NCBI GenBank assembly: GCA_030272585.1
Contig: BSYQ01000004.1
Span: forward strand, 7,316,001 to 7,380,000
Direction: 5' to 3'
From: Bryopsis sp. KO-2023
Taxonomy: Eukaryota; Chlorophyta; Ulvophyceae; Bryopsidales; Bryopsidaceae
DNA length: 64,000 nucleotides
Made by a program: the position numbers and the translations under genes. How positions within the stretch are numbered: the stretch's first letter is position 1; each line of letters begins with the position of its first letter. The notes beneath the pieces are model-generated. The model was given only the letters and a program-made list of their open reading frames with translations, had not been told where the DNA came from and did not search any database. This document shows positions 1 to 11,206 of the stretch, one piece after another.

Positions 1-541
1 ATGACAAGGGAACTAGAGGTGTCGATTCGAACGTGAACGAATACATAACCCAATTCTAGTAGCATGATGATGCTTGAGAAGCTAAGGGCTGGATCGGCCC
101 CTTCGAGCAACAAGCATTTTTAAAGTTCGTCAAGCAGCCTGGAATCACAGAGATTGCCGCAGGACCCAGTTGTTTCTCTTTCCCTCCCCTCGATTCAATG
201 ACTCATCTACCTGGGATTCTTCCCCCACTAATCCTCTCGCCGGGGTCAGACTTTCTCTTTCACATGATCAATGGCAACAAACAGCTTTTTAAAATTGCTG
301 GCAATTTTGCATAGTCAAATACAATCCCCCTCTCCCCATCAAAAACAAAATCTGATGACTTGAAGATGTACTAAGAATGGTGGCAAATTCTGAAAAGCCT
401 CCAAAAAGACAGTCACCAAACACTTCATTCGTTATTCAACTGCCAAGCTACAATCTCCATTCCTCCCTTTTCTTGAACCCCAATTAATCAACTCCACGGA
501 ACCCCCCTCTGCTTCTATAACCATAATAATACAACCCCCTC
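1..541. other. Spacer, 3' flank of the MFS gene
   Basis: No coding region with recognisable protein features was seen on either strand. This is probably the 3' untranslated region and terminator side of the minus-strand transporter that ends at 542. Confidence 0.5.
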
Positions 542-1969
542 TCACTTCGCGCTAGAATCTTTCAATGATATAAACAGCAGGCCGCAGAGCACACTCAAAG
601 ATGCACAGAAATATATGGGGAAACGATAGGAATTAGTTTCTTCCGCCAGCATCCCCAGAAATATAGCCGCTGGGAAATTACACAGGTTGACCATCATGTT
701 CCACCAGGCAACCCCAAACGCCCGGTTCGATTCGTTCATGTACGACATCGCCAGCGACGTCAGTGGACCAGAGAAGCCTGAAATACCCATGCACGCCAAA
801 GAAAGAAATCCAATCCCCGAAACGATGCCACCTCTCGCCATAAGGGGAACCAGTCCGAACGCCACCCCCCCCAAAATCGCTGGTGTGCCCGAGTGATATC
901 GTCTCTCCCTGAAATGAGTGGAGGACCATCCTATCGCGACCATGGCGACGCCGCCCAACAAGTACGGAATCGTCGTCAGTAGCGCGACCTCGGAAACGGT
1001 GGAGGCGTCCTTGTGCTCGTCTTTAAACTGAAAATTACCATCGCCGTCGAGCATCGATTGGATTAATGCCGGCCCCCAGAACACCCCCAGAGTTTGGGGG
1101 AACGTTAATAATACGGACGCGAGCAGCAATACCCACAAATATCCATGCTTGACGATCGACCAAGCTTGTTCTTTGAACGAGAGGGGGGGGGCTTTTGGTT
1201 CCGCATCGGATCGGAAGCCTTTGGCGACGATGTCTTTTTCCGCATCGGACAGAAACGTGGCGTTCTTGGGCCCCTTCGGCAAATAGCTCATCGTGAAAAG
1301 TCCCAACGCGACGGCGGGAACCCCTTCGAGTAGCAACAGCCACCTCCATCCTGCAATGCCCAGAACCCCCTCCAATTCCAGCAAAGCCGCCGCCAGTGGG
1401 GCGGCCAGACACGTTCCACAGATACTACCTGCAACCGTGAGCCCGACTGGGAACGCGCTTCTGGACTCTGGGAAAAAAAGGCTCAGAAAATAGAGCACCC
1501 CTGGAAAGGTCCCGGCCTCGAACACCCCCAGGAACAAGCGCGCGGCGTAGAACTGGCCCGTAGTTTGAACGAGCCCGGTTGCTGACGACGATATGCCCCA
1601 TCCTATCAGGATTATGCCGAGCCATAGGGGCGTTCCGACCTTTTTGAGAACTTCGTTGCTCGGAATCTGCAAGAGCGCGTAAGGCAGGAAAAAAATGCCC
1701 GTGCCGATTCCGTATTCGGTTTCGCTGAGGTCGATGGCATCCCCCAGCTTCGACTTCACCATGCTCACGTTGCAGCGGTCCACATAGCAGACCAGGTTTA
1801 TCAGGAATAGAGTGGGGACTAAATACCAGTTGACTTTTTCATACACGAAATCGAATTCCGCTGCGGAAGGCTTGTCGTCTCCGTCCGAGTAGGAGTTGGG
1901 ACGTCCAGAAACCTCCAATAGAGGCTCATCCAGGGACGTCGCTTTTTCGACAGCGACGGCAGTGTCCAT
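542..1969 (-). CDS. MFS transporter, anion:cation symporter (ACS) type
   Basis: An intronless reading frame of about 475 residues with roughly 12 hydrophobic segments. It shows the hallmarks of the ACS branch of the major facilitator superfamily: the N-terminal YVDRCNVS motif after TM1 (family form yxDRxNxS), a GxxxALLQIPS segment, the RLFLGVFEAGTFPG block, and GWRWLLLLEG before a long central loop. Relatives carry organic anions such as tartrate, glucarate, allantoate or phosphate across the plasma or plastid membrane; substrate cannot be told here. I chose the ATG at 1969 (MDTAVAV); an in-frame ATG at 2005 would add 12 residues. The gene diverges from the methyltransferase gene beginning at 2183. 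Lack of introns is unusual among the multi-exon neighbours and could reflect retroposition or transfer. Confidence 0.88.
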   Translation of the reverse strand: MDTAVAVEKATSLDEPLLEVSGRPNSYSDGDDKPSAAEFDFVYEKVNWYLVPTLFLINLVCYVDRCNVSMVKSKLGDAIDLSETEYGIGTGIFFLPYALLQIPSNEVLKKVGTPLWLGIILIGWGISSSATGLVQTTGQFYAARLFLGVFEAGTFPGVLYFLSLFFPESRSAFPVGLTVAGSICGTCLAAPLAAALLELEGVLGIAGWRWLLLLEGVPAVALGLFTMSYLPKGPKNATFLSDAEKDIVAKGFRSDAEPKAPPLSFKEQAWSIVKHGYLWVLLLASVLLTFPQTLGVFWGPALIQSMLDGDGNFQFKDEHKDASTVSEVALLTTIPYLLGGVAMVAIGWSSTHFRERRYHSGTPAILGGVAFGLVPLMARGGIVSGIGFLSLACMGISGFSGPLTSLAMSYMNESNRAFGVAWWNMMVNLCNFPAAIFLGMLAEETNSYRFPIYFCASLSVLCGLLFISLKDSSAK

Positions 1970-2182
1970 CGGTTCCCTTCGTATCGCTGAATAGAGACAA
2001 CGCAATAAGAATCCTTACTAGTGTGGAAAGAAAGAATTCCAGAAACGACCGAAAAAACAAACTGAACAGGTGTCGGTTCGCTGAACACGACGACGACGGA
2101 TTCCAACACCAGGTGTACATTACGTGCCCCCACGTCACGTGACTTGATTCTGTTGGTAAAAAAAGGAGGCTGGGGGTGGCGA
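1970..2182. promoter_or_regulatory. Probable bidirectional promoter region
   Basis: About 210 bp separate the start codons of two divergent genes (MFS, minus; MidA-type methyltransferase, plus). Both promoters must lie here or inside the first exons. No clear TATA box was identified; the call rests on geometry. Confidence 0.4.
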
Positions 2183-5003
2183 ATGTTGGTTTTTGGAGGA
2201 ATGATTGGAGTTCGCGGGTTGAGAAGCTCCGTGGTATTCTCGCATAAGTAAGGGAAGCCTCTCGCGGTGAGAATCGACACAGTCATTCGGGCTGAAAGTA
2301 ACTGGGCGTATTTAATGTTTTGTCTTTGTTTTTGTTTTTTCAAAAGGTGGGAAGAGGAACGATCCGTGTTTTTCGTGTTTAAATCTATCTTTCGGTTCCT
2401 GAATTCTTCAAATTGAAAAAGAGATGGGCAATGGCAGTTCAACAGGGACTTGCACTTGTGTTCAGATTATCGATAGAGCCTTTCAAAGCATATACAATTT
2501 ATTATTTATTTATTTTAGCCTTTTTCTTAGCCTCTTTCTTATATTTTTGGCATCTCTCTGGGATGGATATATTCTTGCCACCAAGGAGTAGGGATTCTGT
2601 CACCCAGAAATCATCCCAGAATTATACTTCGTTTGTTTTTCAGTTTTTTATGAAGTACATTATCCAAGCGTAGTCAATAGAGGCTGAAAGCTTCATGGGA
2701 TGTGGCACGTGTTCTTGCTTTTTTACAATGTAGTGTCAAAATCTTGTTTTCTTTTGTCGATTCTTTTTTTTTGTGTAATAGGAGATGGCTGGCAACTGAA
2801 GCATACCCTCAATTGTTGAGGGATTATTTGAAAGATTGCCTGTATGCGGAAAACGAGGGTTATTTTTCAAAACATGCTAAAATCGGTCCCGACAATGAAG
2901 GCAATCAAACCCCTTTGGAGTTTCCCTCTCTATTTGATGAAATGGATTATCGATTGAAGGTCAATGAGCTGTACAAAAAGGTAGGAGGAAAATCTGTAAG
3001 ACTGGAGCATGGCTTGATTAGTAATGTATAGGAGATGTTGCCTATATGAGTGAGGTTAAAATCTGGCGAAATTTTTTTGGTCTATTGCTGAAAAAACAAA
3101 TGAAAAGGAAAGAAAAGAAAGAAGAAAATGATGGACACATTTGGAACAATTTTCTTAGATGCAGGCTCAGTGCTTTATCTAATTGTTTTTTCTTATTATT
3201 ATTTTGGGTGGTGCCGAAAATTGAATAGGGTGGCCCATCTCACCCATTTGTCTAGTGTTGCTTACATCCTCAGTTGAATGGATTTTTTTTTTTGGTAAAG
3301 AAAATCCATTCAAGTGATATCATGGAAGAAAAAAAAGGCCAAAAAAAAACAATGCTAGACTCTGGGAATTGCCTTACCTGCATATCATCTTGGTTGAAAA
3401 GGAACAGCATTTCAATAGTTCTGAAAATCTCTTCTGTTTCATTTTTTTTTACCAAAGGGTCACGGTGCTTGGCTCACTCCAGTTGAGATTTTTCGACCCT
3501 GGTATGGGAAAGCCATTGCAAAACACATCCTGAACAAATGCTACTCTATCGGAAGCGGTCCCTTGGAAATATTTGAAATTGGAGGTGGAAGCGGGACGTG
3601 CATGGTGGATGTTATCAATCATATTCAGGAAACTGAGCCAAAATTGCTGAAAACGGTGAGGAAAGATTGGGGGTGGGAAAGGGGAAAGATATAGCATGCA
3701 TTGCCCAAAGTCACTATTGAATCAATTGACGTCAGACTGTCCAGCGTCCCTTTGTGAAGTCTGCTTTTTATTCATGATCGAGGCCTTGATGATAGGATTG
3801 AGAGATTTTTCTACCACGAGAATGAGTGAATTTGATTCTCGATTGTTTTTTTTTTCCTTAGTTTCTCTTACACTCCTGAAAACGTAAATAAAATTGTAGT
3901 TCCTAGGTCGTGCTGCTGTTTTTTGCCACCCCTCTACCCCTTTCTCTTTCATCCTTTTTCTGTTTTGAGGTCGATAGAAATTTTCCACCACTAACAGATT
4001 TCATGGCACGCTTCTTGTAAAAACACAGATGAAATATACGATACTGGAAATCAGTCAGCAATTGGCAGCCATTCAACGGAAACGAGCTGTCAATGAATCT
4101 CTGCCCGCCGGATGTTGGGAAATATTGAATTTGGACGGCCTCGCTATTGATCGAATCTTGTCGAACTCTGGCAATGCTTCAGTCATCGCATTGGAGGTGC
4201 TTGACAATTTGCCCCACGATAAGGTGATTTTCGACTCTTCTGGGGAGCCCTGGCAGTGTGTAGTAACACCAAGAAGCCAGCAAGAAGCTAAGGAGGGCTG
4301 GAAAACGTCCAGGGAATTGCTCAACCCAATTTTGTTCTGGGGAGAATCAAAAACGATCGAGTCGGACACTCTCGCTGAAAGATTCGAGAAAGTTTCTGAC
4401 GATTTGATTCTGCACTGTCTGAACATTCTGGAAGACAAGGGGTTGTACAGAAAGGGCAAATACAGTGGCAATCTCGACTACCAGACATGGAACCAAGCAC
4501 TGCATTTCATTCGCCGAAAACTGCTCAGGGCTGAAAACTGCTCCTTCCAGTGGACGAAAACTGGGGTTCCCACCGCCAGCTCAGCTGTCGGTGCCAAGAT
4601 GGGATCAGTGTATTTGCCCACAGGGCAAATTCGCTTGTTAGAAATGTTGGCTAGATGTATACCCGATCACAACATTGTGCTGGCTGATTTTGATGCTGTG
4701 CCAGGCTCAGTTGTTCCCGGAGCCAATGGACCTGCAGTACAAGTCACCACACAGGGGGTTATACAAGAAATGGACAATTACTTGATTGCAAAGCCTGGCT
4801 CAGCAGACATATTTTTCCCTACGGATTTCATGGCATTGAGTAGGGCTTATGAACGAATCGTGGGGCGACCAGCCAGTGTTGTCAGCCCTGGGGAATTTTT
4901 TAGTGACTTCGACGATGTTATCAAAGGAAGCACCACACACAGCGGCTATTGTCCGCTGGTTGAGGATTATGTGAATACTGCTTTTCTTGTTACAAACCAC
5001 TGA
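2183..5003 (+). CDS. MidA/NDUFAF7-type SAM methyltransferase, probably mitochondrial
   Basis: Four exons join in phase: 2183-2247, 2782-2980, 3458-3655 and 4029-5003 (478 residues). The first 22 residues (MLVFGGMIGVRGLRSSVVFS) are hydrophobic and Arg/Ser-rich without acids, as in a mitochondrial presequence. The family (Pfam Methyltransf_28, formerly DUF185) is seen in TPLEFPSLFDEMDYR, then LTPVEIFRPWYG, the SAM-binding loop EIGGGSGT near residue 127, the YTILEIS strand with acidic residue, and ALEVLDNLPHDK. In animals NDUFAF7 dimethylates an arginine of complex I subunit NDUFS2; this fungal/plant-like branch may have another target. Exon 1 was picked because its GTAAGG donor leaves two bases that complete a Lys codon with exon 2; it is short and is the least certain part. 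Confidence 0.85.
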
Positions 5004-5394
5004 CATACACTTGTGTTTTGACTATTTCTTGAGGTATATCGTGAAGTTTGGTGTTAAAGGGGGGCTGGTTGCATCTCATACTTCCAGTGTGGGCACTTGG
5101 ATGAAATCAATACATAAAATATGCTGAGCAGAATTAGCTCACAGTAGATAAATATCGAATTACATACACAAACACAAAAATAAACGAATGAAAACGATGG
5201 CTGCAATGGCACAAGCACCCCTAGACAATTTCAAACTTATTTAAAGAAGAAATGAAATCGATCGTCCCTGCAAAATTGGAAAACCCCGAAACCAAAGGAC
5301 AAAACCCACAACTGGCGGAGGACACAAAATCACAAAACCTCGCTGACGACTTGCCCCACATCACCAGATAGCTAAAAACAAAGATATTGGAGCT
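5004..5394. other. Spacer between convergent genes
   Basis: AT-rich spacer holding the 3' ends of the methyltransferase (plus) and lectin 1 (minus). No gene seen. Confidence 0.5.
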
Positions 5395-5796
5395 CTAGGC
5401 ATCGATTTCTTTCATTCCGGTGCCAAAAACGTCGGTGTACGCAGTCCATGTCGCTTGAACCCAGTACACCCAGGTGTCGCACCAAGTCCCCACTTTCAGA
5501 GTGAAACCTTCCTCCGTCAAGTCTTCGACTGTCAACCCGATCCTCACGTTCGCCCGTTTGCTGGAATCGAGCGCAGAGATGCTCGCAGTCACCAGAGGAG
5601 GCGAAGCGAAAGGGTGCTTGAACTTGATCGCGACCAACCTCTCTCTTTCAGCGGTTTCTTTCGCAGTCCAGGGTCTGACAGGGCATCCGCTTCCGGTACC
5701 CAACTTTTTGACGTTCACCCTACCTGCTTGGGTGATGCAGGCGCTGGGGGTGGCAAGCGCCAAGACTAGCACCACAGTGAGCTTCAATGCGACCAT
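5395..5796 (-). CDS. Secreted H-type lectin domain protein (paralogue 1)
   Basis: An intronless frame of 133 residues. An N-terminal signal peptide (about residues 1-19, MVALKLTVVLVLALATPSAC) precedes a domain matching the H-type lectin family (Pfam H_lectin): IKFKHPFASPPLVTASISALD, EEGFTLKVGTWCDTWVYWVQATW. H-type lectins such as Helix pomatia agglutinin and discoidin bind N-acetylgalactosamine through short six-stranded domains that assemble as trimers. Two cysteines are conserved among all four local paralogues (GCPVRPW and WCDTW), probably a disulfide. This copy is the most divergent of the four and has a C-terminal extension. The start at 5796 puts the signal peptide first; an upstream in-frame ATG would bury it. 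It is head-to-head with paralogue 2. Confidence 0.82.
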   Translation of the reverse strand: MVALKLTVVLVLALATPSACITQAGRVNVKKLGTGSGCPVRPWTAKETAERERLVAIKFKHPFASPPLVTASISALDSSKRANVRIGLTVEDLTEEGFTLKVGTWCDTWVYWVQATWTAYTDVFGTGMKEIDA

Positions 5797-6817
5797 AGTG
5801 CAAAGATCGATAATGCAGATACGAGGGCAGAGAACATGTACCAATGCACTCGCTCAATTTTTACACCCAAAGCAAGGATTTCGCGTGTCATCTGGCCGAC
5901 CAGTGTCAACTCTACACTAATCACACGGTGTAAACCGAAAGGGAAGTGTGATTCTGCCCCAGCGTTGAGCATAAGTTGTCGCCAAGGTCGACGCGCGTGA
6001 GGCCGTAGTTGTGTTGTGTCTGCTGGTGTTTTCAGAACCTGTGACTCAGCGACACAGGTTCCTTCCGTCCGAATGTTGTATCAGTTCGAATGCCGAACAG
6101 GCCTGTGATATCTCAAAGTTCTAGACTGGCACTGTTGCAACCCCCAATAGTTTTGCCACAAAAACTCAAGGTTTGCGTGACAATCCAGAGTTGATTGATC
6201 CCCTCTCACCCCAAAAAGAAAAAAAAGAAAAAAAGTGTGTGACGTGTGTGATGCCACATGGGGATAGGCGTCCCCAAAGTATGTACTGAAGTTTCCTCAA
6301 GTGACGCAAACCCAGTCTGTGATTCACCCAAATGAGTCACGCTCTACTTTTGTCTTCATGATTTCACTGAATCAAACTGAAAAACAAACTGACGGTGGAC
6401 GTGGGTTGCGCGGTGGAGATATGCTGACGTCTTGAACCCGCTGACACCCCTTGCTGGGAATCTAGCCAGGTAGGCCCAGCGTCGCCTTCATTGACATCAT
6501 CCCAATTCCATGCCAACTAGCCTTGCCGGGTTGTGTCTAGGTGAATCCAGCCATGTTGCATATTGATCTTGGTAATCCCCTGTGAAATACATCAAAAATC
6601 ACACATCCCCACAGCCCCCTTGGAGTTGTCCTCCATTGGAATCTATCCCAGGCAAACGGGGACGTCATAGGGGCGTTCACAATGCGCCAGGGTGCCGGCT
6701 TGCCAGCAACGTCCCCTTGCAGGAAGGATATTAATATCGACAAAACACATTCCCAAGCACTGCTTACCTGCACCACGCACTGTACACCCAAGGTATCTTC
6801 CGCAGACGTTTCTCACC
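5797..6817. promoter_or_regulatory. Intergenic region between divergent lectin genes 1 and 2
   Basis: About 1 kb without a credible gene, holding both promoters. On the side of lectin 2 it contains the palindromic element at 6724-6738. The lectin 1 side has only a weak A/T stretch near 5858-5870. Confidence 0.5.
6724..6738 (+). promoter_or_regulatory. AAGGATATTAATATC element upstream of lectin 2
   Basis: A 15-bp element whose core GATATTAATATC is a perfect 12-bp palindrome, ending 79 bp before the lectin 2 start codon. The same 15 bp occur at nearly the same distance upstream of lectin 4. It may be a TATA-like core element or a binding site for a dimeric factor. Confidence 0.6.
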
Positions 6818-7192
6818 ATGGTGGCTACCAAGCTCGCTCTCTTGATGTTTGTGGCGCTCGCCACTGGAGCGCTTGCCAACGATATCGGCACCGTTGAGAT
6901 CACCGCTTTGGGTGACAGAGGTTCCTGCCCTGTGCGACCATGGAACGCGCAACAGACCGCGAAGAGGGAGAAGATCATCCCCATCAAGTTCGAGTTCCCT
7001 TACGCCGTTAAGCCAAAGGTGGCCCTGGCCCTCACTGGCACTGACATCGACCAGAGGTACAACATGAGGACGAACACTGAGGTGCAGAACCTCACCAACG
7101 AGGGGTTCGACTTGAAGGTCGGAGTGTGGTGCAACACCTACGCTTACTGGTTGGAGGTTACATACATCGCTGTTGCCGATATCTACCAGTAA
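6818..7192 (+). CDS. Secreted H-type lectin domain protein (paralogue 2)
   Basis: An intronless frame of 124 residues: signal peptide (residues 1-20, ending GALA) then the block NDIGTVEITALGDRGSCPVR and an H-type lectin domain with IPIKFEFPYAVKPKVALAL, TNEGFDLKVGVWCNTYAYW. The domain family is a small beta-sandwich that binds GalNAc-type sugars; the aromatic and polar residues after the WCNT motif fall where the ligand is contacted in snail and slime-mould lectins. The third-position G/C bias is strong compared with neighbouring genes, suggesting high expression. The ATG at 6818 sits in CACCATGG and directly precedes the signal peptide. Very close to paralogue 4 in protein and DNA. Secretion and sugar binding are inferred from the family. 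Confidence 0.85.
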   Translation: MVATKLALLMFVALATGALANDIGTVEITALGDRGSCPVRPWNAQQTAKREKIIPIKFEFPYAVKPKVALALTGTDIDQRYNMRTNTEVQNLTNEGFDLKVGVWCNTYAYWLEVTYIAVADIYQ

Positions 7193-7967
7193 GATGACAA
7201 CGTCGTCGAATCATGGGCGTCGGCCTGCCCATTTTGCATGGCAGAGGGTGGTCTGGATTTAGCGCACCACTCCAATCGGCTAATGGTTGAATTCAAATAT
7301 TGCAAATGGACGGATGGGTGATTTGAGGACTGGGGATGTATGTCACATCAGTCATACTCTGGAGCTCAGTCTGGTCTTTGTTCCAGGATAAATCTTTTTG
7401 ATTGAGGAAATAGTCACACAACACTCTCGAAATGTAAACTAATTTTTGGAAACTGGCCTGTTGAATTGGATGGGCCTGTTGAAAGGTGGCCTTGGTTTCG
7501 GCCAATGATTGATGACAAACCGACCAGCATCAAATCTTATTTTGATATATCAAAGCTTGATGAGTTTTCCTGTGACAAGGACTCAGCAAGAATAATGGAA
7601 TAACTTTCCTTCCTCTGGAAAAAAGTCCCAATCCTATTGTGACCCCATGATAAAGATGTAACATCCTGCACAGTGTCACGGATGAAAAAGCATCTTCCCT
7701 GGAATGTTTAGTTGAGCAGATAGCTAGATGAGTGGAAAAACTGTTACACAGAATGAACCACTCACTGGAGGTGCATTTGTTGCCTACACTATATCATTTA
7801 AATGGTTTCCACAATCATTCTGAACAATTGTTAGTTTCCTCCCCTGGAGCAAAATTGAATAAAGAAGCTTAGTTTTTCCATGTTTCCCTACATAAAAACT
7901 ATGCAAGTTTTCCAAACACAACCCTGGTAAATAAAGCAAAATTGATCCTTGATAACACCCTATATCC
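7193..7967. other. Spacer between convergent genes
   Basis: AT-rich, no supported gene. Holds 3' ends of lectin 2 (plus) and the Trp-rich protein gene (minus). Confidence 0.45.
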
Positions 7968-10125
7968 TCAATTCCCGGCAAAATCTGTGGCAGGGCTGGG
8001 AATCCATTCAAAAACTCTCCTCATGGGTGAAATTGGCGCAGTGCTGGAAAGGGATCCAGAAAATGCCAAACAATTGTTTTCAGGTTGCATACCGATAACC
8101 TGTCCACCAGGAGCCCCATCCAAGCATTTAACTGGACAATCATATTCCTGGGTTGATGTGGAGAAAATGGCTTGGGGCCTTGAATACTTGCCACCCCATT
8201 CCGGGTTCAGGGGGCGAGAGGGAGCAGTGTTTTTTTTTTTCCAGGTCGAACTTTTCCATTTCCTCTGCTTACTGCCCACATCCGGCCCCACCCTTGCCCT
8301 CCTGCCAACGCCACAATTTGGGGCAGTTTTGAAGGGATCAGGCAATGAGTCAAAATAACTCTTGGGCAACCAATCGACCCCTTTTCCCCCCTCGGTCCAT
8401 ATTTTGTTCGAGACAGTCGGAGAGGGCATGCCCCATTCAGCATTTTCGCACTCCTGGTTTGCTTTGGGGGTGGCTGGAGTGCCCCATTGCCAGTCGTTAT
8501 TCTTCCAAGAAAGTTTTTCAGCTTTTGGTTTGGGATTAGGTGGTAGAGGTGGGGTACCCTTTGCATATGATTTTTCCTTCTCTTCTGGGGGGACCCATGT
8601 GGTCCATCGATCATGGATTGGATTGGCCTGCGAACTTTTTCTACCTGCAAAGCACAATTCAAATTTTCTTGGAATAGTCCATGAAATATGCATGCTTTTT
8701 TATTTTTTTGCAAATACTGAATACTGAATAAGAAAAGTTGGTATATTATGGTTCAGGGTATATTATGGGAAAAAGTTTTATCTGTAAACAGTTCATCGAA
8801 CCGGGAGTTATCCCAAAAAGAAAACGTTACATTTTTCATTTTCATAAATTACTAGGTACGGAGAAGGGCTAGTTTTGCCTTGTGGAAAAACTGAATGAGA
8901 AACACCCCTTCCTCTGTCTGACCTGAATCTCGGTTGGAAGAATAATTTTGAGGGTTAGATATCCACTCGTTCTTCTCCAGTGTTTTCCCCAACGGTTCCT
9001 CGTGTACTGGACCCCATGATTCAACTCCACTGCACAAAAAACGAAGCCACTGGTCAGCCTCACCCAAAATTTCACCCTGATATGTATCACACTCTAGCCA
9101 AAATACTCTGTTTGACACAACACTTTTATGAATAGTCTTCTCCTTTACCCTTGAAAATTTCTTGCACACTGTTTAAAAATAGATTCAGTGATATGGAAAT
9201 GCTGAAGTCTTGTTTTTGAAACTAATAATGTTATTTCGATTCTTGCTTGCCCACTCACCAGGACTGAGGCCAATTCTTTGGCTCCACAGTAGATTCTGAT
9301 ATTTTTGAATCAGAATTGAATCCAGCTGTCTTCTTTTCGCTGTACCGCCTGATATTCTTTTCTTCACTCCGTTTGTGGAAAGGCCTTGCCCACTTGGACT
9401 GATCATCCTTGTGTTGAATTCTCGGGGTGTTTTGTACTGGTTTCGAATTCACAGATTTCTCAGAATTGGCACCGTAGAAGGCCCCAGAAAGAATTTGCTT
9501 AGTAATGCATGAGTCATCACCAGCATTGCTGTGAACGGGCGAATCTAGGTCTGCCTGTACTCCACATTCATTGGATCGCTTCGGCTTCGTGCCAAGTCTC
9601 CTCCCCATTGAGGAATGTTTTTTCCTCCATGCATTTTCCTAAGCCAATTGTGAACCAATACTTTTCAACCACCCCCGGTTAGAAGAATCCTATTAACAAT
9701 TTCTTACTGATTGGATCGATAGGACATCCAGTGTTTGAAATTTCGTCCAAGAATTTACAGAAACGAAAGAAAATACTCAACGTTGGTTTGGAGAAGTCCC
9801 TCATGATACCCGTCCACATTTCTTATATTAGCTGAAAGTATTACAAAACATAAAAAATATAACACGAAAATACGTGAAAATACTTCGTGAATTTCAGTAA
9901 AAGCGCGTTTGCGAAATACTAGGCCCTTTTGGCAATTTCCACGATATATTGCGTGTATATGTATGGTTTTCCTTCAAAATTGGGGTCATCTGAAAATGGA
10001 CTTGGAAAACTACCTTGAATTTTTTTGCATTTGCTTCCCGTCTTTGCCATCCGGCCTCCAACCCAGCAAACTTATCATGTGGCCATCTATCAATTGTGTC
10101 TATTTTGGATAATTTCACAAAGGGC
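7968..10125 (-). CDS. Trp/WG-motif-rich protein of unknown function
   Basis: Multi-exon minus-strand gene not recognised as a known family. Supported exons, 5' to 3': 10125-10014, 9638-9259, 9149-8860 and 8644-7968; the last three join in phase and give about 448 residues. A further exon or exons between 9640 and 9830 and the 5' end above 10125 are unresolved. The protein is hydrophilic and low in complexity with regularly spaced tryptophans in short contexts: SKWARPFHKR, EPKNWPQSW, VESWGPVHEE, DRWTTWVPPEE, NDWQWGTPATP, NAEWGMPSP and PEWGGKYSRP. A moderately conserved-looking segment (VFWLECDTYQGEILGEADQW) lies in the 9149-8860 exon. WG/GW repeats in disordered regions are known as Argonaute hooks, but nothing else here shows such a role. 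The exon ending at 10014 (IDTIDRWPHDKFAGLEAGWQ) is in phase 0. Confidence 0.55.
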
Positions 10126-11206
10126 CTGAAACAAAAAAGGAACACTATCATATGTAATTAAGTAATTTATTTATTAATCAATTGTTTTTTAACTAATTAA
10201 CTACATTTTTTATTTTTTTTGGGGGGGGCTGGTGATTGAGAACTATGAAACAAAGAGCTACTTTGAATAAGTTGCACCCATCTCCATCACATTGCCCCAC
10301 CACAACACTTCATTTTATAAAAGAATGAAAGAAAAAATTTTCACAAATGCAACTACTAATTAATTCCATAGATTCTGTTCCTAGAAAACTGGGATTTGCC
10401 TTCTTTTTTCTTGCAAATTACAATCTTACTTTTTTTGGCTTTCCCCGGCCTCAATTCTGTCATCATGGGAAAAAAACCGCCCTGACATTGGAACTAAACA
10501 AACCTAAAAAGCCAAAAACATGAAAAACTTTTGTCGGACGCTACAAAAAAGCTCCTAGTGATGGACAACACGAAGTTACAGATGAAAATTGTCCACCTTT
10601 GTATCGAGTGTTTGGCAGGTTTCGGTTGATATACGCTGTGGACGGGTTTCATCAGAGGTTTCTCCACAATATTCCACTAAACTAATTATTTTTTGGTCCA
10701 TATCGCTCCTTCATGCGGAGTCAGTGCGAATGCAACACATTTGATATTTAAAAAACAGAAATCTTGCTGTGGCTGAACCTTGAAACAATAAATTTAGTGT
10801 CAAAATCTGGATCAATATTTCGTTGGCAAATGGTGTACCTCCATGTTGTATGCCCGTGGTTCTTTTCCATTCCTCAGCATTGGGTTGCTGGGGGCATCTG
10901 CTCAGCAACAGAATCAATGAATGATATTCACCCAGTTGCATACTTGAATAAGCAAAAATCCACAGAAAATAATGCGATAACTCATCCACACAGTGAGTGT
11001 TCTGAAACTAGCTCCCTCGATGCAACACAATTTATAGTGGGACTAATTTACATCCCACATTTGCATGGGAGCAAATTACATGAAAATTTTGGCCTCTCAG
11101 TTTCACTTTTTTTTTAGGGGTAAAAAAACTTCATTGTTACATTCCTTGTCTTCCTCAACATTTTCTTTCATTGAATTAATGTACAATTAACATATTTTCC
11201 AGTGGA
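10126..11206. other. Low-complexity spacer
   Basis: AT-rich, with a T8G8 junction at 10213-10228. Upstream exons of the Trp-rich gene may lie here because its 10125 exon starts at an acceptor, but none could be placed. Confidence 0.4.

Noticed and set aside
5455..5920. Plus-strand frames of 104 and 148 codons over lectin 1
   Set aside because: Shadows of the G/C-rich lectin gene on the other strand.
10711..11117. Overlapping frames of 92 codons (minus) and 117 codons (plus)
   Set aside because: No recognisable motif. The minus frame could not be joined in phase to the exon at 10125.
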